From Pisolithus tinctorius (lineage: Eukaryota > Basidiomycota > Agaricomycetes > Boletales > Pisolithaceae): a stretch of 64,000 nucleotides of DNA. Below are positions 30,070-41,408 of the stretch, piece after piece. The stretch's first letter is position 1; each line of letters opens with the position of its first letter. The position numbers were made by a program, and so were the translations under genes. Below the pieces are notes generated by a model that worked only from the letters and a program-made list of their open reading frames with translations, did no database searches and was not told where the DNA came from. The stretch covers positions 62,001 through 126,000 of the forward strand of contig JANFAH010000029.1 of assembly GCA_024663395.1 (NCBI GenBank), written 5' to 3'.

Positions 30070-30261
30070 GCATGCTGGTCATACCTGGAGTAGAGGTCCA
30101 TCATCACATACACTGCATATCCAGCAAAGGATTCTGTGAGATGTTCTACAAAGGGCAGGATGGACATGTCGCAGATGGTCACTGCATTCAGGGGCTGTAA
30201 GTCATGCACAAGGCGAAGAGACTTTCCATCCTTTTTTACTGTGCAGAAACAGGGAGAGCGG
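30070..30261 (-). pseudogene. pol: RT fragment between two solo LTRs, element I
   Basis: A 192-base RT piece: SPCFCTVKKDGKSLRLVHDL, QPLNAVTICD, FVEHLTESFAGYAVYVMMDL and YSRYDQH. It includes the first catalytic Asp motif (MMDLYSRYD). It joins to the RT segments on either side once the solo LTRs are removed. Confidence 0.85.
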
Positions 30262-31786
30262 TGTGAGTCAAAGTGAGGTTCAGGGGTGGAAAACCAACCA
30301 AAACCAACACAAAAGACAAAAAGAGCAAGTGGTGGTGTGCCTATGTGGTACCTAGATGGTAGAACCTTTGATTTGGGAGGGGTTTTTGTGAACTACAACA
30401 CTCAAAGACAAGTGCTGAGGGTTGGGGTGCTCCTGATGAAGAGGGAGCAAGAATGCGATAGATTGCAATGGGGTAGGCTGCTGTCAGCCTACAGAAGGAT
30501 GGATGGCAACTTAATTCAATGTCCTGAGCTGCACTGAGCTCGGGGAGGACTTGGAGCGAAGTAGATTGATGATAGATGGTAATAAGCGAAGTAGATGATA
30601 GCTAGACCCTTAATAAAGTCTCAACTATCGAAGCTGATGAATGATTTACTGAGAGATGATAAAATGCGAGCAAGAGGGGCTCTCTGACATCTCTTTTTTT
30701 TGCTATCTAAGTACAGTGATTTATATACAGTACAGGGGTGTTGCCTATGGAAAACAAGGGTGCAAACACTTGGTAAGTGATTGGTAACTGGTGAGTAAGG
30801 AATGTAAGCGATGGGTAATTGTCTTAGGAAGCATTGGTAAGCATTGGTAAGGATAAGTAAGCCAAAAGGCAAAGAATCAGCAAGCAAGGTCAAATCGCAA
30901 CTTTCCCCCCCAAACCATCCTCTCAGTGAAGCAAATAGATACTTCATGAATAAGGTTCTGTTGGAGGAGAGGAGGAAGGGGGAGTGTCTTCTGCTGTATC
31001 TTGCAACAAGGAGGCAAGATGTGCATCATACTCATCATGGATGCGATCAGGGAGAGTGGAGAACAGTAGATTATACTGTAGCTGTCGCAATTTTGGGAGA
31101 ATGATGGATGAGACTGGTATGAAGACGTTGCAGGGAGCAGGGAGGAAGGATCCATATGCTTCTTGGACTGGAGAGACTGAAACGACCACATAAGACCTTT
31201 CCAAATGAATGACAGACCTGAGGCAACCAAAGAATGTCCTCCTAGAGGTCATACTGACAAGAAGAACATGCTGTCCAAGCTGGATGGGCTGGGAGGGGGC
31301 AGACGAGGATGGGATGTACCAGGATGCTTCAGGACGGGAAGCTGGTAGGAACTCCTGGTAGATATATGTAGCCATGGTCCCTAGCAAAGGGGACAAGTGA
31401 AATGATTGACATGGAGGCAGCCATATCAGAAGAATTAGCAAAATGAGCGTCTTTTGGAGGGAGTGCTGTAGAAACTCCTTTCCAATTTTGGAAGGTAGGA
31501 TCGTGTGGCTGAGCACTACAAGCGAGTGTGGGAATAGTTTCGGTATCTGCAGAAATGGCAGAGATATGTCGAAAACCAGAATGCCATACACAGGTGCTTA
31601 AGATTTTTTAACCAGCACTTAACTCACTTTCTCCTTTTCTTTTCTTTGGCATTGACGACTCGTTCTTGTGCGAGGGATGACTGCTGGCATTTCTGGCTGT
31701 CCTTCCTCACATGAGGGCTATGGTCTTCATCTCCATTCATCAGCTATGTCCATGTCCACCTCACCAAACACCTTTGGTGTGTGACA
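30262..31786 (-). repeat. Solo LTR, E family (second subfamily), in element I RT
   Basis: Reverse-oriented, TGTGAGTCAAAG at 30262 to GGTGTGTGACA at 31786, 1525 bases. The flanks are GCGG and GCAG on the plus strand (4 bases, one transition). Removing it restores YEPSTVAYRSP in RT. It contains the U3 open frame at 30944-31591 (minus). Confidence 0.85.
30944..31591 (-). CDS. LTR-encoded ORF, 215 residues, second copy
   Basis: Counterpart of 3085-3747. It starts MYGILVFDIS and ends PTEPYS. Between about residues 33 and 85 it is out of phase with the other copies, because of a deletion (KIGKEFLQHSL) and a later compensating change, and then re-enters the common frame at ASWYIPSSSAP. The C-terminal 130 residues agree closely. 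The repair of phase is compatible with chance as well as with selection. Confidence 0.4.
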   Translation of the reverse strand: MYGILVFDISLPFLQIPKLFPHSLVVLSHTILPSKIGKEFLQHSLQKTLILLILLIWLPPCQSFHLSPLLGTMATYIYQEFLPASRPEASWYIPSSSAPSQPIQLGQHVLLVSMTSRRTFFGCLRSVIHLERSYVVVSVSPVQEAYGSFLPAPCNVFIPVSSIILPKLRQLQYNLLFSTLPDRIHDEYDAHLASLLQDTAEDTPPSSSPPTEPYS

Positions 31787-33143
31787 GCAGTAAGCCACTG
31801 TAGAAGGTTCATACATGCCAGACTTGATGTGATCTTTATCATGTCTATGACTTGGGCATGTATCGCATTTGGGATAGGGATGTTGCATTGGACCCAAGGT
31901 GGTGCAGAATCGTAGGAATCTTTACAGGCAGGAAATAGTGTTCATCTAGGTGTCTGTGCTCTGTAATGTCCCAAGCAAAGGCAGGCTTGTGGACCAAGAT
32001 GAGCCAAGTTACAAGTTTAAGTTCCTCCAGCCAAAGCCAATCTGCAGGATCGAGGTCAAGTTCCACAGCCCATTTGGCAGTAAAGCAGATGCCTGGAGTG
32101 AAGTCTGGTGGATGGGTCAGAAGTGGTTGGAGACTGGCAAGTGGATCATCAGGCAGGCTGCGCACAATGCAGTATTCTTCCACCATCGGTGCAGGTACCA
32201 TCTGAACCTTCTTGGCAACTGGCTTGTAAATGATAGTGTGAACTGTGGGATCTAGTTGGTAAATGCTGCTGAACGCAGCTATAGCAGAGGGGTTTAGTAT
32301 TGTCTGAGTGGAGGAGAGGAAAGCAAAAGCAGGCGAGGGTATTCTGGTGGGTATGTTCTGCAGTATGGGTGCCACAGGCGAAGGGAAGTTCATTGAAGTG
32401 AAGGCTAGTGATGATACTGTAGGACTGAGGAACAGATAACAGTGGCTAAATAGGAAACAGGACGTCTTAGTAGGCTCTCCCTGACCATTTGGTGGATCAT
32501 CGATACTCAAAAACCCCATTTGATTATACTTTGGTGGCTATGGCAGTGCTTGCTGCACTTGCAGCGTGGACAGCCCTCAGGCCATGGGCGCATGGGCAGA
32601 GTGTACTCACGGCCATCGTTTGGGTCTCAGAGGGTGATCTGCTGTCTGCCATCAGGATAATTGTTTGTTACTGCACTCATAAGGCAAATGAATGGACATC
32701 CAAGGAGCATGTCGAAATTGGCATGTTCAATTACTTGAAACCTGGAGCATGACTGGTCTGGCACTGAAGTCGAGTTTCAGGTTCTCTAGTATGCCTATGG
32801 TAGTGTCCTTAGACATGTTAGCAGACGTCATAGTCATGAGATGGTCACAGCGCAATGGAAGCCTGATCTTTTCCCAAATGCGCCTGGGCATGGTGATGAT
32901 TCCTGAACCAGAATCTAGTATGCAATTGATGGTGACATCGGTCCCAGGGACCTTGGCTTCGATGCAGCGGAGTGGCAGAGTGTGGTGAGCTATGATGGAG
33001 CCATCGTCACCGTGGATAACATGGTCTCCATATTTGCATGCAGTTCTTTGAGGATCGCAGCTGGTCAGCTCATTCACTTGTACTCCTTCCTCATCATCGC
33101 TATGAACTACCTCGATCTCGTTTGTGGTGACGTGTTTCACCAT
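31787..33143 (-). pseudogene. Protease and RT N-terminal part, element I
   Basis: The protease frame at 32727-33143 has the active site CILDSGSGIITMP. After a break, 31845-32519 carries the pre-RT leader YKPVAKKVQMVP, LTHPPDFTPGICF, LDLDPADWLWLEELKLVTWL and HKPAFAWDITE, matching elements A and G, then frameshifts into the segment that meets the solo LTR at 31786. The signature PFDLLLG expected after the protease is not readable in one frame. Confidence 0.7.
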
Positions 33144-34969
33144 GGTGATGTCTCTGAACTGCTTGCGAAACTCTGGGCTACTGCAAATAATTCTTTGACT
33201 GGCATGGCAACGCTGGTTTCAAGTACATGCTCCATGATACACTTGGGCACAGCTTCATCTTTGAGAGGGAATGAGTAATGATACTGGTTTTGATTGTGAG
33301 CTGCTGGGTACAGTGTCTGTGGCGGAACAATTGCCACAGGAACGGGATCCTTGCACACAAGTGTCAGAGCAGGATTAGTTGGAGGAACATATGGTTTTGT
33401 AGCGGTGGACATTGGTGCAGGTGCAGCGGGATCAGATGCCTGGCAAGTGCACACAAACTTTGAATGCCAGGGGAAATGATTTCCTCTTCAACAGTGGCTG
33501 TGCATGGGTTGACTTGTGGAGGATTGGCAGGACATGCTGCGGGTCGAGCTGCGATTTCAACTCCATCAAAGCAGGCTTTCTTTCTGTGGGGAATGACTGC
33601 TCCCTTGTTACCTTTATCTGCTTGGTAGGTAGCCCAAGCTTGAGCAACATACACTTGGAAGTCAGGATCAGCTAAGTCTGCGACAGGTTCATCGACATCA
33701 TGGACAGTGTTTTAAGAAGGCAGAAGGCTGGATCTCCAACTGCATGTCGACTTCAGGATGAGGCAACGCAGAAGAGGTTAGCGGTGCCTTGCGTGGAGCA
33801 GCAGGAGTCACAGCGCATGCACTGGTGTGGTCTCTGTCAGCCATGACGTGGTCAACAGCCTCTCTCAGTGAGTTACATTCAGGGAAGCATGGAATTCAGC
33901 TCCCATCTGCCAGATAGAGACAGTTGTCTGTACCTCTCATGATCTTACCAGTGCAGATATAAACTTCAACAAGTGCACACATCCTTGTCCAGTGGTTGGG
34001 GTCTGCACAGAAACTGCAGCCAGCTCTGTGTTGCTGCAGCAGAGGCTGCGTCTGGAAGTTGTATTCCTGTTTAACAACAGTACCAGCAGGTGGCACTTGT
34101 GGCATGTAACCCAACAAGGGTGGTGCAGCTGGCGAGGCCATGGTACCCATCATCAGTACCATGCTATGGAGAGCGGATCCTGTCAGAAGGAACTTGGCAG
34201 CTTTGACGACTTCTGCGAGCAGGTATGGATTGTCAGGGTGGAGGTCGGTGTGGACTATGGAGAGTCAATGATGAATACGGTCTGCAATGGCCCTCGGGAA
34301 GCCATTCACAAACATGGAATCCCATTCTGTCTCTGCGAGCTTTTTAGTTTTAATGAGGAGGGCAGAAATCTTAGTGAATTTCTGCTGGTATTCTCCGAGG
34401 TCATCCTGGTTCCGCATAGGCTTGGACTGATATTCTTCAACGAGATACTGCAGATCTGTGTGGCAATAGTGGTCATCACCCTTGCAGCCAGGGTACAAAC
34501 CCTTAACAGCGACTACAAAGGCATCCCAGTCGTTGGCCGTGGGAGTGGCTTCTGGAAGTGTTTGCCAGACCTTGGCTTCTTCGAGGTCAGTGTAGCGGAT
34601 TGCAGCTCTGATCTTGCCACAGTCATCAAGAGCAGCGAGAGTACTGAGGAAGTCAATGTCTTCCAGGTAGCATGGAAGCTGCATGGGAGAATCTCCACTA
34701 AATTTAGGTGAGTTTTGTGTTCCACAGAGTGGCATCTGAAACTGAGGATTAGCCATTGGTGGGTTAACCTGTGGTGGCGGTGCTGGATTGGTAACAGGTG
34801 GAATGGGTATTGGTTGCAGAGGCATAGTGGTTGGTATAGTGCACGAGTGAGCTGGGTGGAAGTGTTGGTGGGTTACTAATTGGCTGATGGGTGGTCTGCG
34901 ACCAAGTGAGTGGTCTCGGCAGTGTGGCAGATGGAACTGAGAGTCTGGGTATAGATTCAGAGGTGTCAA
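33144..34969 (-). pseudogene. gag: Gag, element I
   Basis: The frame at 34265-34969 starts MTPLNLYPDSQ and contains the capsid region (NSPKFSGDSPMQLPCYLEDI, KVWQTLPEATPTANDWDAF, YQQKFTKISALLIKTKKLAE). It then continues in other phases to 33896-34162, where a normal zinc knuckle CSFCADPNHWTRMC is followed by LVEVYICTGKIM. The remaining Gag-protease linker (33144-33890) is in several short frames. At least three frameshifts are present. Confidence 0.75.
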
Positions 34970-35337
34970 AGAGATGGGAAAATGAGGGTGTCAGTGATGA
35001 TGAATCAGATGATGTGACGAGTGTTAAAGGTGATGGCGGGGTTTTGGGCCTTCAGGGAGTTGAATGGATAAAACCACTGGGAAAATCGGGGGCAGTGAGA
35101 TCTAGGTGATCCAATGCGACAGATATCTGAACTGCCGAAATATCAGGGGGAGTGATCACAGGTAGTAACCGTGGAATGTCAGTGGGTAATTGCACGTGAT
35201 CCAGTGTTACAGGTGAAACAGGGCAGAAAATGTCGGAGTCTTCTGACAGGTTGGGATTGTGAAAGTGCAGGTGTAAATTTTCTAGTTCAGTGTGTTCGGC
35301 AGTGCACCTGAGCGACCTTCTGGAAGTGACAGCAGAA
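34970..35337 (-). other. 5' leader of element I
   Basis: Between the primer-binding site and the gag start. It is Ser/Pro-rich when read in frame, as the Gag N-terminus of element A is, so it may be decayed Gag coding sequence. No intact frame is present. Confidence 0.4.
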
Positions 35338-35356
35338 TCCCTCGCAGTGGGCTCCA
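35338..35356 (-). promoter_or_regulatory. Primer-binding site of element I
   Basis: On the minus strand TGGAGCCCACTGCGAGGGA, two bases from the LTR end at 35359. The best-preserved copy of the shared site, because it keeps the CG. Confidence 0.7.
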
Positions 35357-35358
35357 GT

Positions 35359-35752
35359 TGTAGGAAAAGTCCAAGTAGCTGTATAATACGAGCTAGATGG
35401 CTTAGATAACAACAATAAAAAATAAAGGGAACAAATTGTTCATCCCAAGGGATTCTGGACTGTTGGGACTAGAAGGTGAGGCCCAGTGCTTTGTAGCGGT
35501 AGTGATTCATGGCGTGCACAGCGGGGTCCATGGAATTGTACTGGCAGTGCAAGCGGTGTGAGCAGTATACGTAGTTTGTGCGTGGCGGTATGCGAGACAT
35601 GTGGTGTAGGCAAAGTGGAAAAGAAACTTGTAGTGACCTTCCAAGTGCCAAAAGGTATCATTCTGTACCTAAGTACAGTGCTTTATAGTCTGGGCAAACC
35701 CAGAACCTAAGTAAGACAGGGTACAGTAAAGGAAAGCTGCATGACAGCATGT
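35359..35752 (-). repeat. 5' LTR of element I (K family), truncated by element E
   Basis: It begins TGTAGGAAAAGTCC on the plus strand, matching the end of 29414-30069, and is cut after GACAGCATGT by the start of element E at 35753. The intact family sequence would continue ATACAGG, as seen at 48-54. Confidence 0.85.
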
Positions 35753-35969
35753 TGTCACACACCAAAGGTGTTGTGGACAGGGTTACAGCTGACTCTGCCT
35801 AACTTGCCAACGAGTTGTGCACAATGCCCATGCATGCAGATGAAGACTAAAGGCCTCATGCATAGAAAGACTGTTGGATGTGAACAGTCATCCTTTGCAC
35901 AAGAACGAGTTGTCAGTGCTGAAGAGAAAAGAGGAAGCGAGTTAAGCATGCATTAAAAGTTTTTAGTGC

Positions 35970-37806
35970 TGTCACACACCCAAGGTGTTGTGGACATGGT
36001 TACAGCTGACTCTGCCTAACTCATTGACAAGTTGTGCACAATGTCCATGCATGCAGATGAAGACTAAAGGCCTCATGCATAGAGAGACTGTTGGACATGA
36101 ACAGTCATCCTTTGCACAAGAATGAGTTGTCAGTGCTGAAGAGGAAAAGAGGAAGTGAGTTAAGCATGCATTAAAAGTTTTTAGTGCCTGTGTACAGCAT
36201 TCCAGTTTTCATCGTATCTCTGCCATTTCCAAAGCATATCAACTCGGTTGTCACACTCGCTTAAAGTGCTCAGCCCCACGATTCTTCCTTCCAAATTTGG
36301 AGAGGATCCTCGCACCCTACATGTTTCTACAGCACTCCATCCATCAGATGCTCATTTTGCAAAGTCCATCAGTCATGGCTGCCTCTTCATTGATCATCTC
36401 GCTTGTCTCATTTGCCAGAGACAATGGCTATGTATATCTGCCAGGTGTTCCCACCAGCTTCCATCCTGAAGCCCCCTGGTTCATCCCATCGTTGTCAGCC
36501 CCATCTTGTCCCATGCAGCTTGGTCAGCATGTTCTCCTTGTCAGTATGACTTCCAGAAGGATGTTCTTTGGTTGCCTCAGGTCTGTCACTCGGTTAGAAA
36601 GGTCTTATGTGGTCATTTCAGTCTCCCCTCTTGATGAAGCATATGGATCATTCCTCCCTGCTCCCTGCACCATCTTTATTCCAATCTTGTCCATCATTCT
36701 TCCCACATTGCGACAGCTGCAGTATAATCTACTATTCTCCAGCCTCCCTGATCACATCCATGATGAGTATGATGTGCATCTTGCCTTCTTACTGCAAGAT
36801 CCAGCAGAAGACATCCCCCCTTCTCCTCCTCCATCAGAGCCCCATCCATGAAGTTTTTGTTAACTTTGCTGAGAGGATGAAAGGGTGGGAGATGCAATCA
36901 CATATGCTCCCATTGCCCCACAGACCCCCAACACCCTAGCCCCCTTTGATGCCTGACTCATGCCCTTCAGTTCTGGAATTAATACTTCCCTATCTGGAAA
37001 CACCATGCATCTGTCATGCCATCTTTGGATCTAGAGATGTCTCCACCAAGATCTGACTTGCATCGCCACCCCCTAATGTGATATCAGTGCACTTACTCAG
37101 TTTCTGACTCCATTTGACTCATTTTGTGATATTTTGACTATCCTTGACTTGTTCATTGCCAATACTTACCAATCCTCTTTGCTTGCTTACTTTCATTTCT
37201 CGCTTACTCATCATGATTACTCAGTCCTTACTCATTACTTACCAAGTGTTTATGCCTTGTTTGTCACAAGCTGTGCTCCCCCCACAGTATATAAACCCCC
37301 ATGTACTTAGCTACCCAAGAAGCAATTCAGAAGCAGTCCAGCAGTCAGTTCAGTGCCTATCTCGTCATCAACAGTTGAGGCTCCACGAAGGGGTCTATCT
37401 GTCATCATTCATATACTTGGTAGTTGAGGCTCATTCAGAAGAGTTTATCTGCCTCCATCATTCATCTGAAGCTTCCTCTTAGTCAGCAGTCTTAGTCATC
37501 CCTCCACTCCTGCATAACTCATCAATGACCTGCACCAGGAGCACATTTTATTGAAGTCCATCATTCCAGAGATCCTTTCGGCTGAATACCTTCACTCTAT
37601 TCAGCATCCCCCCATCCAGTCATCTGCTCTTGCATAACTCATCGACGACTTACACTAGGAGCACCTCTACTTGAAGGCCCCCCCCCCACACATTCAGGTT
37701 TTTCTGCCCTCCAGGTTCCGCAGAGGTAAACCACCACTTGCTCGTATTTGTCTTTGGTGTTGGATTTGTTTGGTTTACACCAGCTTTCCACACATTGACT
37801 CACAGC
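35970..37806 (+). repeat. E-family LTR inserted in the element E 5' LTR
   Basis: 1837 bases, TGTCACACACCC to CATTGACTCACA. The flanks are GTGC and GCAC, a poor match to a 4-base duplication. The surrounding LTR reads TTTTTAGTGC before it and CCTGTGTATGGC after it, as in uninterrupted copies. It carries the U3 frame at 36379-36851 and palindromes at 36018-36033, 37507-37541 and 37627-37661. Confidence 0.8.
36379..36851 (+). CDS. LTR-encoded ORF, ~157 residues from the inner Met
   Basis: The frame from MAASSLIISLVSFARDNG to PPPSEPHP, without interruption. An upstream in-frame Met (36297) adds 27 residues whose counterparts are in another phase in the second subfamily, so I prefer the inner Met. 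It shares SMTSRRMFFGCLRSV, EAYGSFLPAPC and LRQLQYNLLF with the other copies. Confidence 0.4.
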
Positions 37807-37998
37807 ACCTGTGTATGGCATTCCGGTTTTCATCATATCTCTGCCATTTCCAAAGATATCAACTCGGTTGTCACACTTGCTTAAAGTGCTCAGCCCACAA
37901 TTCTTCCTTCCAAATTTGGAGAGGATCCTTGCACCCTACACATTTCTACAGCACTCCATCCATCAGACACTCATTTTGCTAAGCCCATCAATCATGGC

Positions 37999-38733
37999 TG
38001 TCATAACCGTGCATTCATTATAAGTCCTTACTCACTCCCCACCTGTTTCCACTGGTCATTCGCTCACTCTGCACCAACTCTGCCCAACTTCTGTTGGTTG
38101 CAAACCATCTCCGCTCTGACTGCTGTCAGACTTGCATTGCTCTCTTACTGGACCGAGCGGACCATCCTCTGAGGGGTCATGAGACTACCTTCGGACTTCT
38201 CCCTGACAGCACACAGTCAGGGACTCCACAGTGCATGCACTGCATGGTCCAGCACCCTGGACTGTTTCCTTTTCTGTATGTTCTGTGTTACCCGTTTGTA
38301 TGTCCTCCATCTACCCTTCATTCGTTGTCCAGGAAATTTTACTTGAAAATTTATGAGTCTCTGTATGTCAGTTCCAATTCCAGTTACTGTACCTCTGTAG
38401 TAGTATAAAAGCATGTATCGTACTCCACTGTTCTGCAGTACGAATATCAACTTAGTTCCTACTCCTTCTGCCTCTGACTTCTGCCTGTCGGAGTTATCTC
38501 CGACTCTCTGTCTATACTCTCCCTCTGAAATATGAGGGCTGAGATTGTGCAAGGGGGTAGCACACAAGCTGAACCCGATGCCCTCACTCTGCTCCGCCTT
38601 TGTCTTGGTGGTCTTCGTTCCTGCCAACACTCCGCTAGTCAGAGTTCTGTTCCTGTGTGTCGGACTTGCTTCCAGACCTTCCTCTAGACCTTATATAGCG
38701 TCGGAGTTGGTCGGAGTAGGCCTGTACTTGACA
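37999..38733 (+). repeat. Solo LTR, C family, in the element E 5' LTR
   Basis: TGTCATAACCGTG to GCCTGTACTTGACA, 735 bases, flanked by a perfect ATGGC duplication (37994-37998 and 38734-38738). The insertion is just at the inner Met of the U3 open frame, so the duplicated bases recreate that Met codon. Confidence 0.9.
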
Positions 38734-38734
38734 A

Positions 38735-39188
38735 TGGCTGCCTCTTCATCAATCATCTTGCTTGTCTTGTTTGCCAGAGACAATGGCTATGTATATCTGC
38801 CAGGTGTTCCCACCAGCTTCTGTCCTGAAGCCCCCTGGTTCATCCCATCATTGTCAGCCCTGTCCCATCCCATGCAGCTTGGTCAGCATGTTCTCCTTGT
38901 CAGTATGACTTCCAGAAGGATGTTCTTTGGTCACCTCAGGTCTGTCACTCGGTTAGAAAGGTCTTATGTGGTCATTTCAGTCTCCCCTCTTGATGAAGCA
39001 TATGGATCATTCCTCCCTGCTCCCTGCACCATCTTTGTTCCAATCTCATCCATCATTCTTCCTGCATTGCAACAGCTGCAGTATAATCTACTGTTCTCCA
39101 GCCTCCCTGATCGCATTCATGACAAGTATGATGTGCATCTTGCTTTCCTACTGCAAGATCCAGCAGAGGACATCCCCCCCTTCTCCTC
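38735..39188 (+). CDS. LTR-encoded ORF in the element E 5' LTR
   Basis: Starts at the ATG duplicated by the solo LTR insertion (MAASSSIILLVLFARDNG) and follows the family frame to about DPAEDIPP, where an extra C in a C-run (about 39175-39181) shifts the end to FSSSIRALFMKF. An open frame also enters from the solo LTR upstream, which is accidental. Confidence 0.35.
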
Positions 39189-40179
39189 CTCCATCAGAGC
39201 CCTGTTCATGAAGTTTTTGTTAACTTCACTGAGAGGATGAAAGGGTGGGAGACGTGATCACATATGCTCCCATTGCCCACAGACCCCCAACACCCTAGCC
39301 CCCTTTGACGCCTGACTCATGCCCTTCAGTTCTGGAATTAATACTTCCCTATCTGGAAACACCATGCATCTGTCATGCCATCTTTGGATCTAGAGATGTC
39401 TCCACCAAGATCTGACTTGCATCGCCACCCCCTAATGTGATATCAGTGCACTTACTCAGTTTCTGACTCCATTTGACTCATTTTGTGATATTTTGACTAT
39501 CCTTGACTTGTTCATTGCCAATACTTACCAATCCTCTTTGCTTGCTTACTTTTCATTTCTTGCTTACTCATCATGATTACTCAGTCCTTACTCATTACTT
39601 GCCAAGTGTTTGTGCCTTGTTTGTTACAAGCTGTGCTCCACCCATAGTATATAAACCCCCATGTACTTAGCTACCCAAGAAGCAATTCAGAAGCAGTCCA
39701 GAAGTCAGTTCAGTGCATATCTTGTCATTGACAGTTGAGGCTCATTTGGAAGAGTCTATCTGTCTTCATTTGTATCATTGGTAGTTGAGGCTCCATCAAG
39801 GGTCTATCTACCTTCATTCATTCATCTGAAGTATCATCTGTGCTCTGTCAGCACACCTGCTTAGTCATCCATCCACTCCTGTGTAACTTGTCATCAACTT
39901 GCACCAGGAGCCCATCTTATCAAAGTCCATCATCCCAAGTCCTTTCAGCTGAACACCTTCACTCTGTTCAGCATCCCTCATCCAGTCATCACTCGTTCAT
40001 CTGCTCCTGCATAACTCGTTGACAACTTGCACCAGGAGCACTCTACTTGAAGTCCCTCCCCCCACATCAGGTTTCTCTGCCCTCCAGGTTCCGCAGAGGT
40101 AAACCACCACTTGCTCATATTTGTCTTTGGTGTTGGATTTGTTTGGTTTACACCAGCTTTCCACACTTTGACTCACATC

Positions 40180-40199
40180 TGGAGCCCACTGTGAGGGGT
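40180..40199 (+). promoter_or_regulatory. Primer-binding site of element E
   Basis: TGGAGCCCACTGTGAGGGGT, two bases after the LTR. Same core as in A, I and G. Confidence 0.75.
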
Positions 40200-40281
40200 G
40201 GTTATTCCTGGATCAAGAACCCTGTTCACTCAGCCTATTGAAACTTGTCTCTAAAAAGGTCCCACTTGATATCTCATTACT

Positions 40282-41408
40282 ATGTCATCCACCATCCCCA
40301 CCATCTATCCTTCTACATCATCAGCAGTTCCAGTAGCTATGGCTGCTCCCCCTGCTCACTCCATCCTCACTATGCCCTTGCTTGGCATGAAGTCTGCCCC
40401 TGAATTATTCCAAGGAGACCATACCCATTTTTGCTCCTTCTTGGACCACTATGAATGCCTCTGTGCCTACCACAATGTCACTTCTGACCAGGAAATGGTT
40501 GAATCAATCCTCCAGTACTGCAATGCTCGTGTTAGGGAGATCATTGAAGGAATGGCTCACTACTACACTCCTGATTGGGCTAACTTGAAGGCTGATCTCC
40601 TCAAGTACTTTGATGCTGATCTATCAGATGAAAGGTTCTTTGAAAGGCATCTCAAGAGCTTTGCTTTGGAGTCTAGGATGCAGCCCATTATGACTCTTCA
40701 AGACTTTAGGGCTTACAACTGTGGCTTCATTTGCATTGGAGGTTGGTGAAGAACAAAGGAAGGATATTGGTTGATGAATATAAATCGCTACTTCTGGGCT
40801 GGTTTGTCTCCAGTCTTTTGTGGCTTGGTTTGAAACTCGTCTCAGGACAAAGGATCCCAACCTTGACATCAGTAGCTATGATGATGTATGCCAGTCAGCT
40901 GAAGAGGTCCTTCACCACAATCACTTTGATGCAGATGACCTTGACTTCCTTGGCCCCTGTGCTGCCCCTGCTCCTCAGGCCCAGCCTAATGCTTCTCATT
41001 GCTCAGATGGAAGAGATGACAGTGTTCGCCCTCTGCTCCCTTCCCATGAAGCCAGAAGAAACCTTGAAAATTTGGAGAAAGAAGGCCCTACTGCTCACAA
41101 GCAAGATGAGGTTGAGACCCTAATCAAGTCTCTCTCTCACATGTCACTCAATGACCCAGACTACTCCCTCCTCTACTATCGTGCTATCAAAATGGATCCT
41201 GATGCTGCAAAGGTGCTTTGTGCCCCTTCCCTTCATCCTGCTCCGTGCATCTACTCCTGCATCCACTGCCCCTGCTGCTACTTCCTCATCCCAGACCCAT
41301 CCTGCTAGGAGGACCATCACTTGTTACAGCTGTGGTGTTGAAGGCCATGGTGTTGAGAGTTTCCAAGCCATTAATGATCTCATTCAGAAGGGTTTTTTTG
41401 GCACATGA
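40282..41408 (+). pseudogene. gag: Gag, element E
   Basis: Starts MSSTIPTIYPSTSS at 40282. The first frame (to 40749) holds the capsid N-part (MKSAPELFQGDHTHFCSFLD, ILQYCNARVREIIEG, WANLKADLLKYFD). The frame is then lost and continues at 40820 (WFETRLRTKDPNLDISSYDD...). In 41151-41408 a knuckle CYSCGVEGHGVESF has lost its last Cys (Phe instead), then QAINDLIQKGFFG. Its sequence is clearly more distant from the A, I and G Gags than they are from each other. Confidence 0.75.

Larger units (their letters stand above)
1..35752 (-). mobile_element. Ty3/Gypsy element I, minus strand, heavily interrupted
   Basis: Composite minus-strand Ty3/Gypsy retrotransposon. Its 5' LTR is at 35359-35752 (cut by element E), followed by a primer-binding site, gag, protease, RT, RNase H and integrase down to about 26740. 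After element A (6486-26556) come an antisense zinc-cluster gene (1017-5785) and a 3' LTR at 1-310. The LTR sequence at the left edge and the LTR abutting the primer-binding site belong to one family, which is why I join them into one element. The weak point is that the hairpin/polypurine motif occurs twice, at 311-348 and 26557-26593, so the left part could be a second related copy. Confidence 0.6.
35753..40177 (+). repeat. 5' LTR of element E with two nested LTRs
   Basis: It starts TGTCACACACC and ends CACTTTGACTCACA. Removing 35970-37806 and 37999-38733 leaves about 1850 bases, the usual length of the family. It contains the U3 frame (resuming at 38735), a TATA box near 39648, tandem GTTGAGGCTC...GTCTATCT units at 39733-39810 and two 35-bp palindromes (39876-39910 and 40004-40038). 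Confidence 0.85.
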
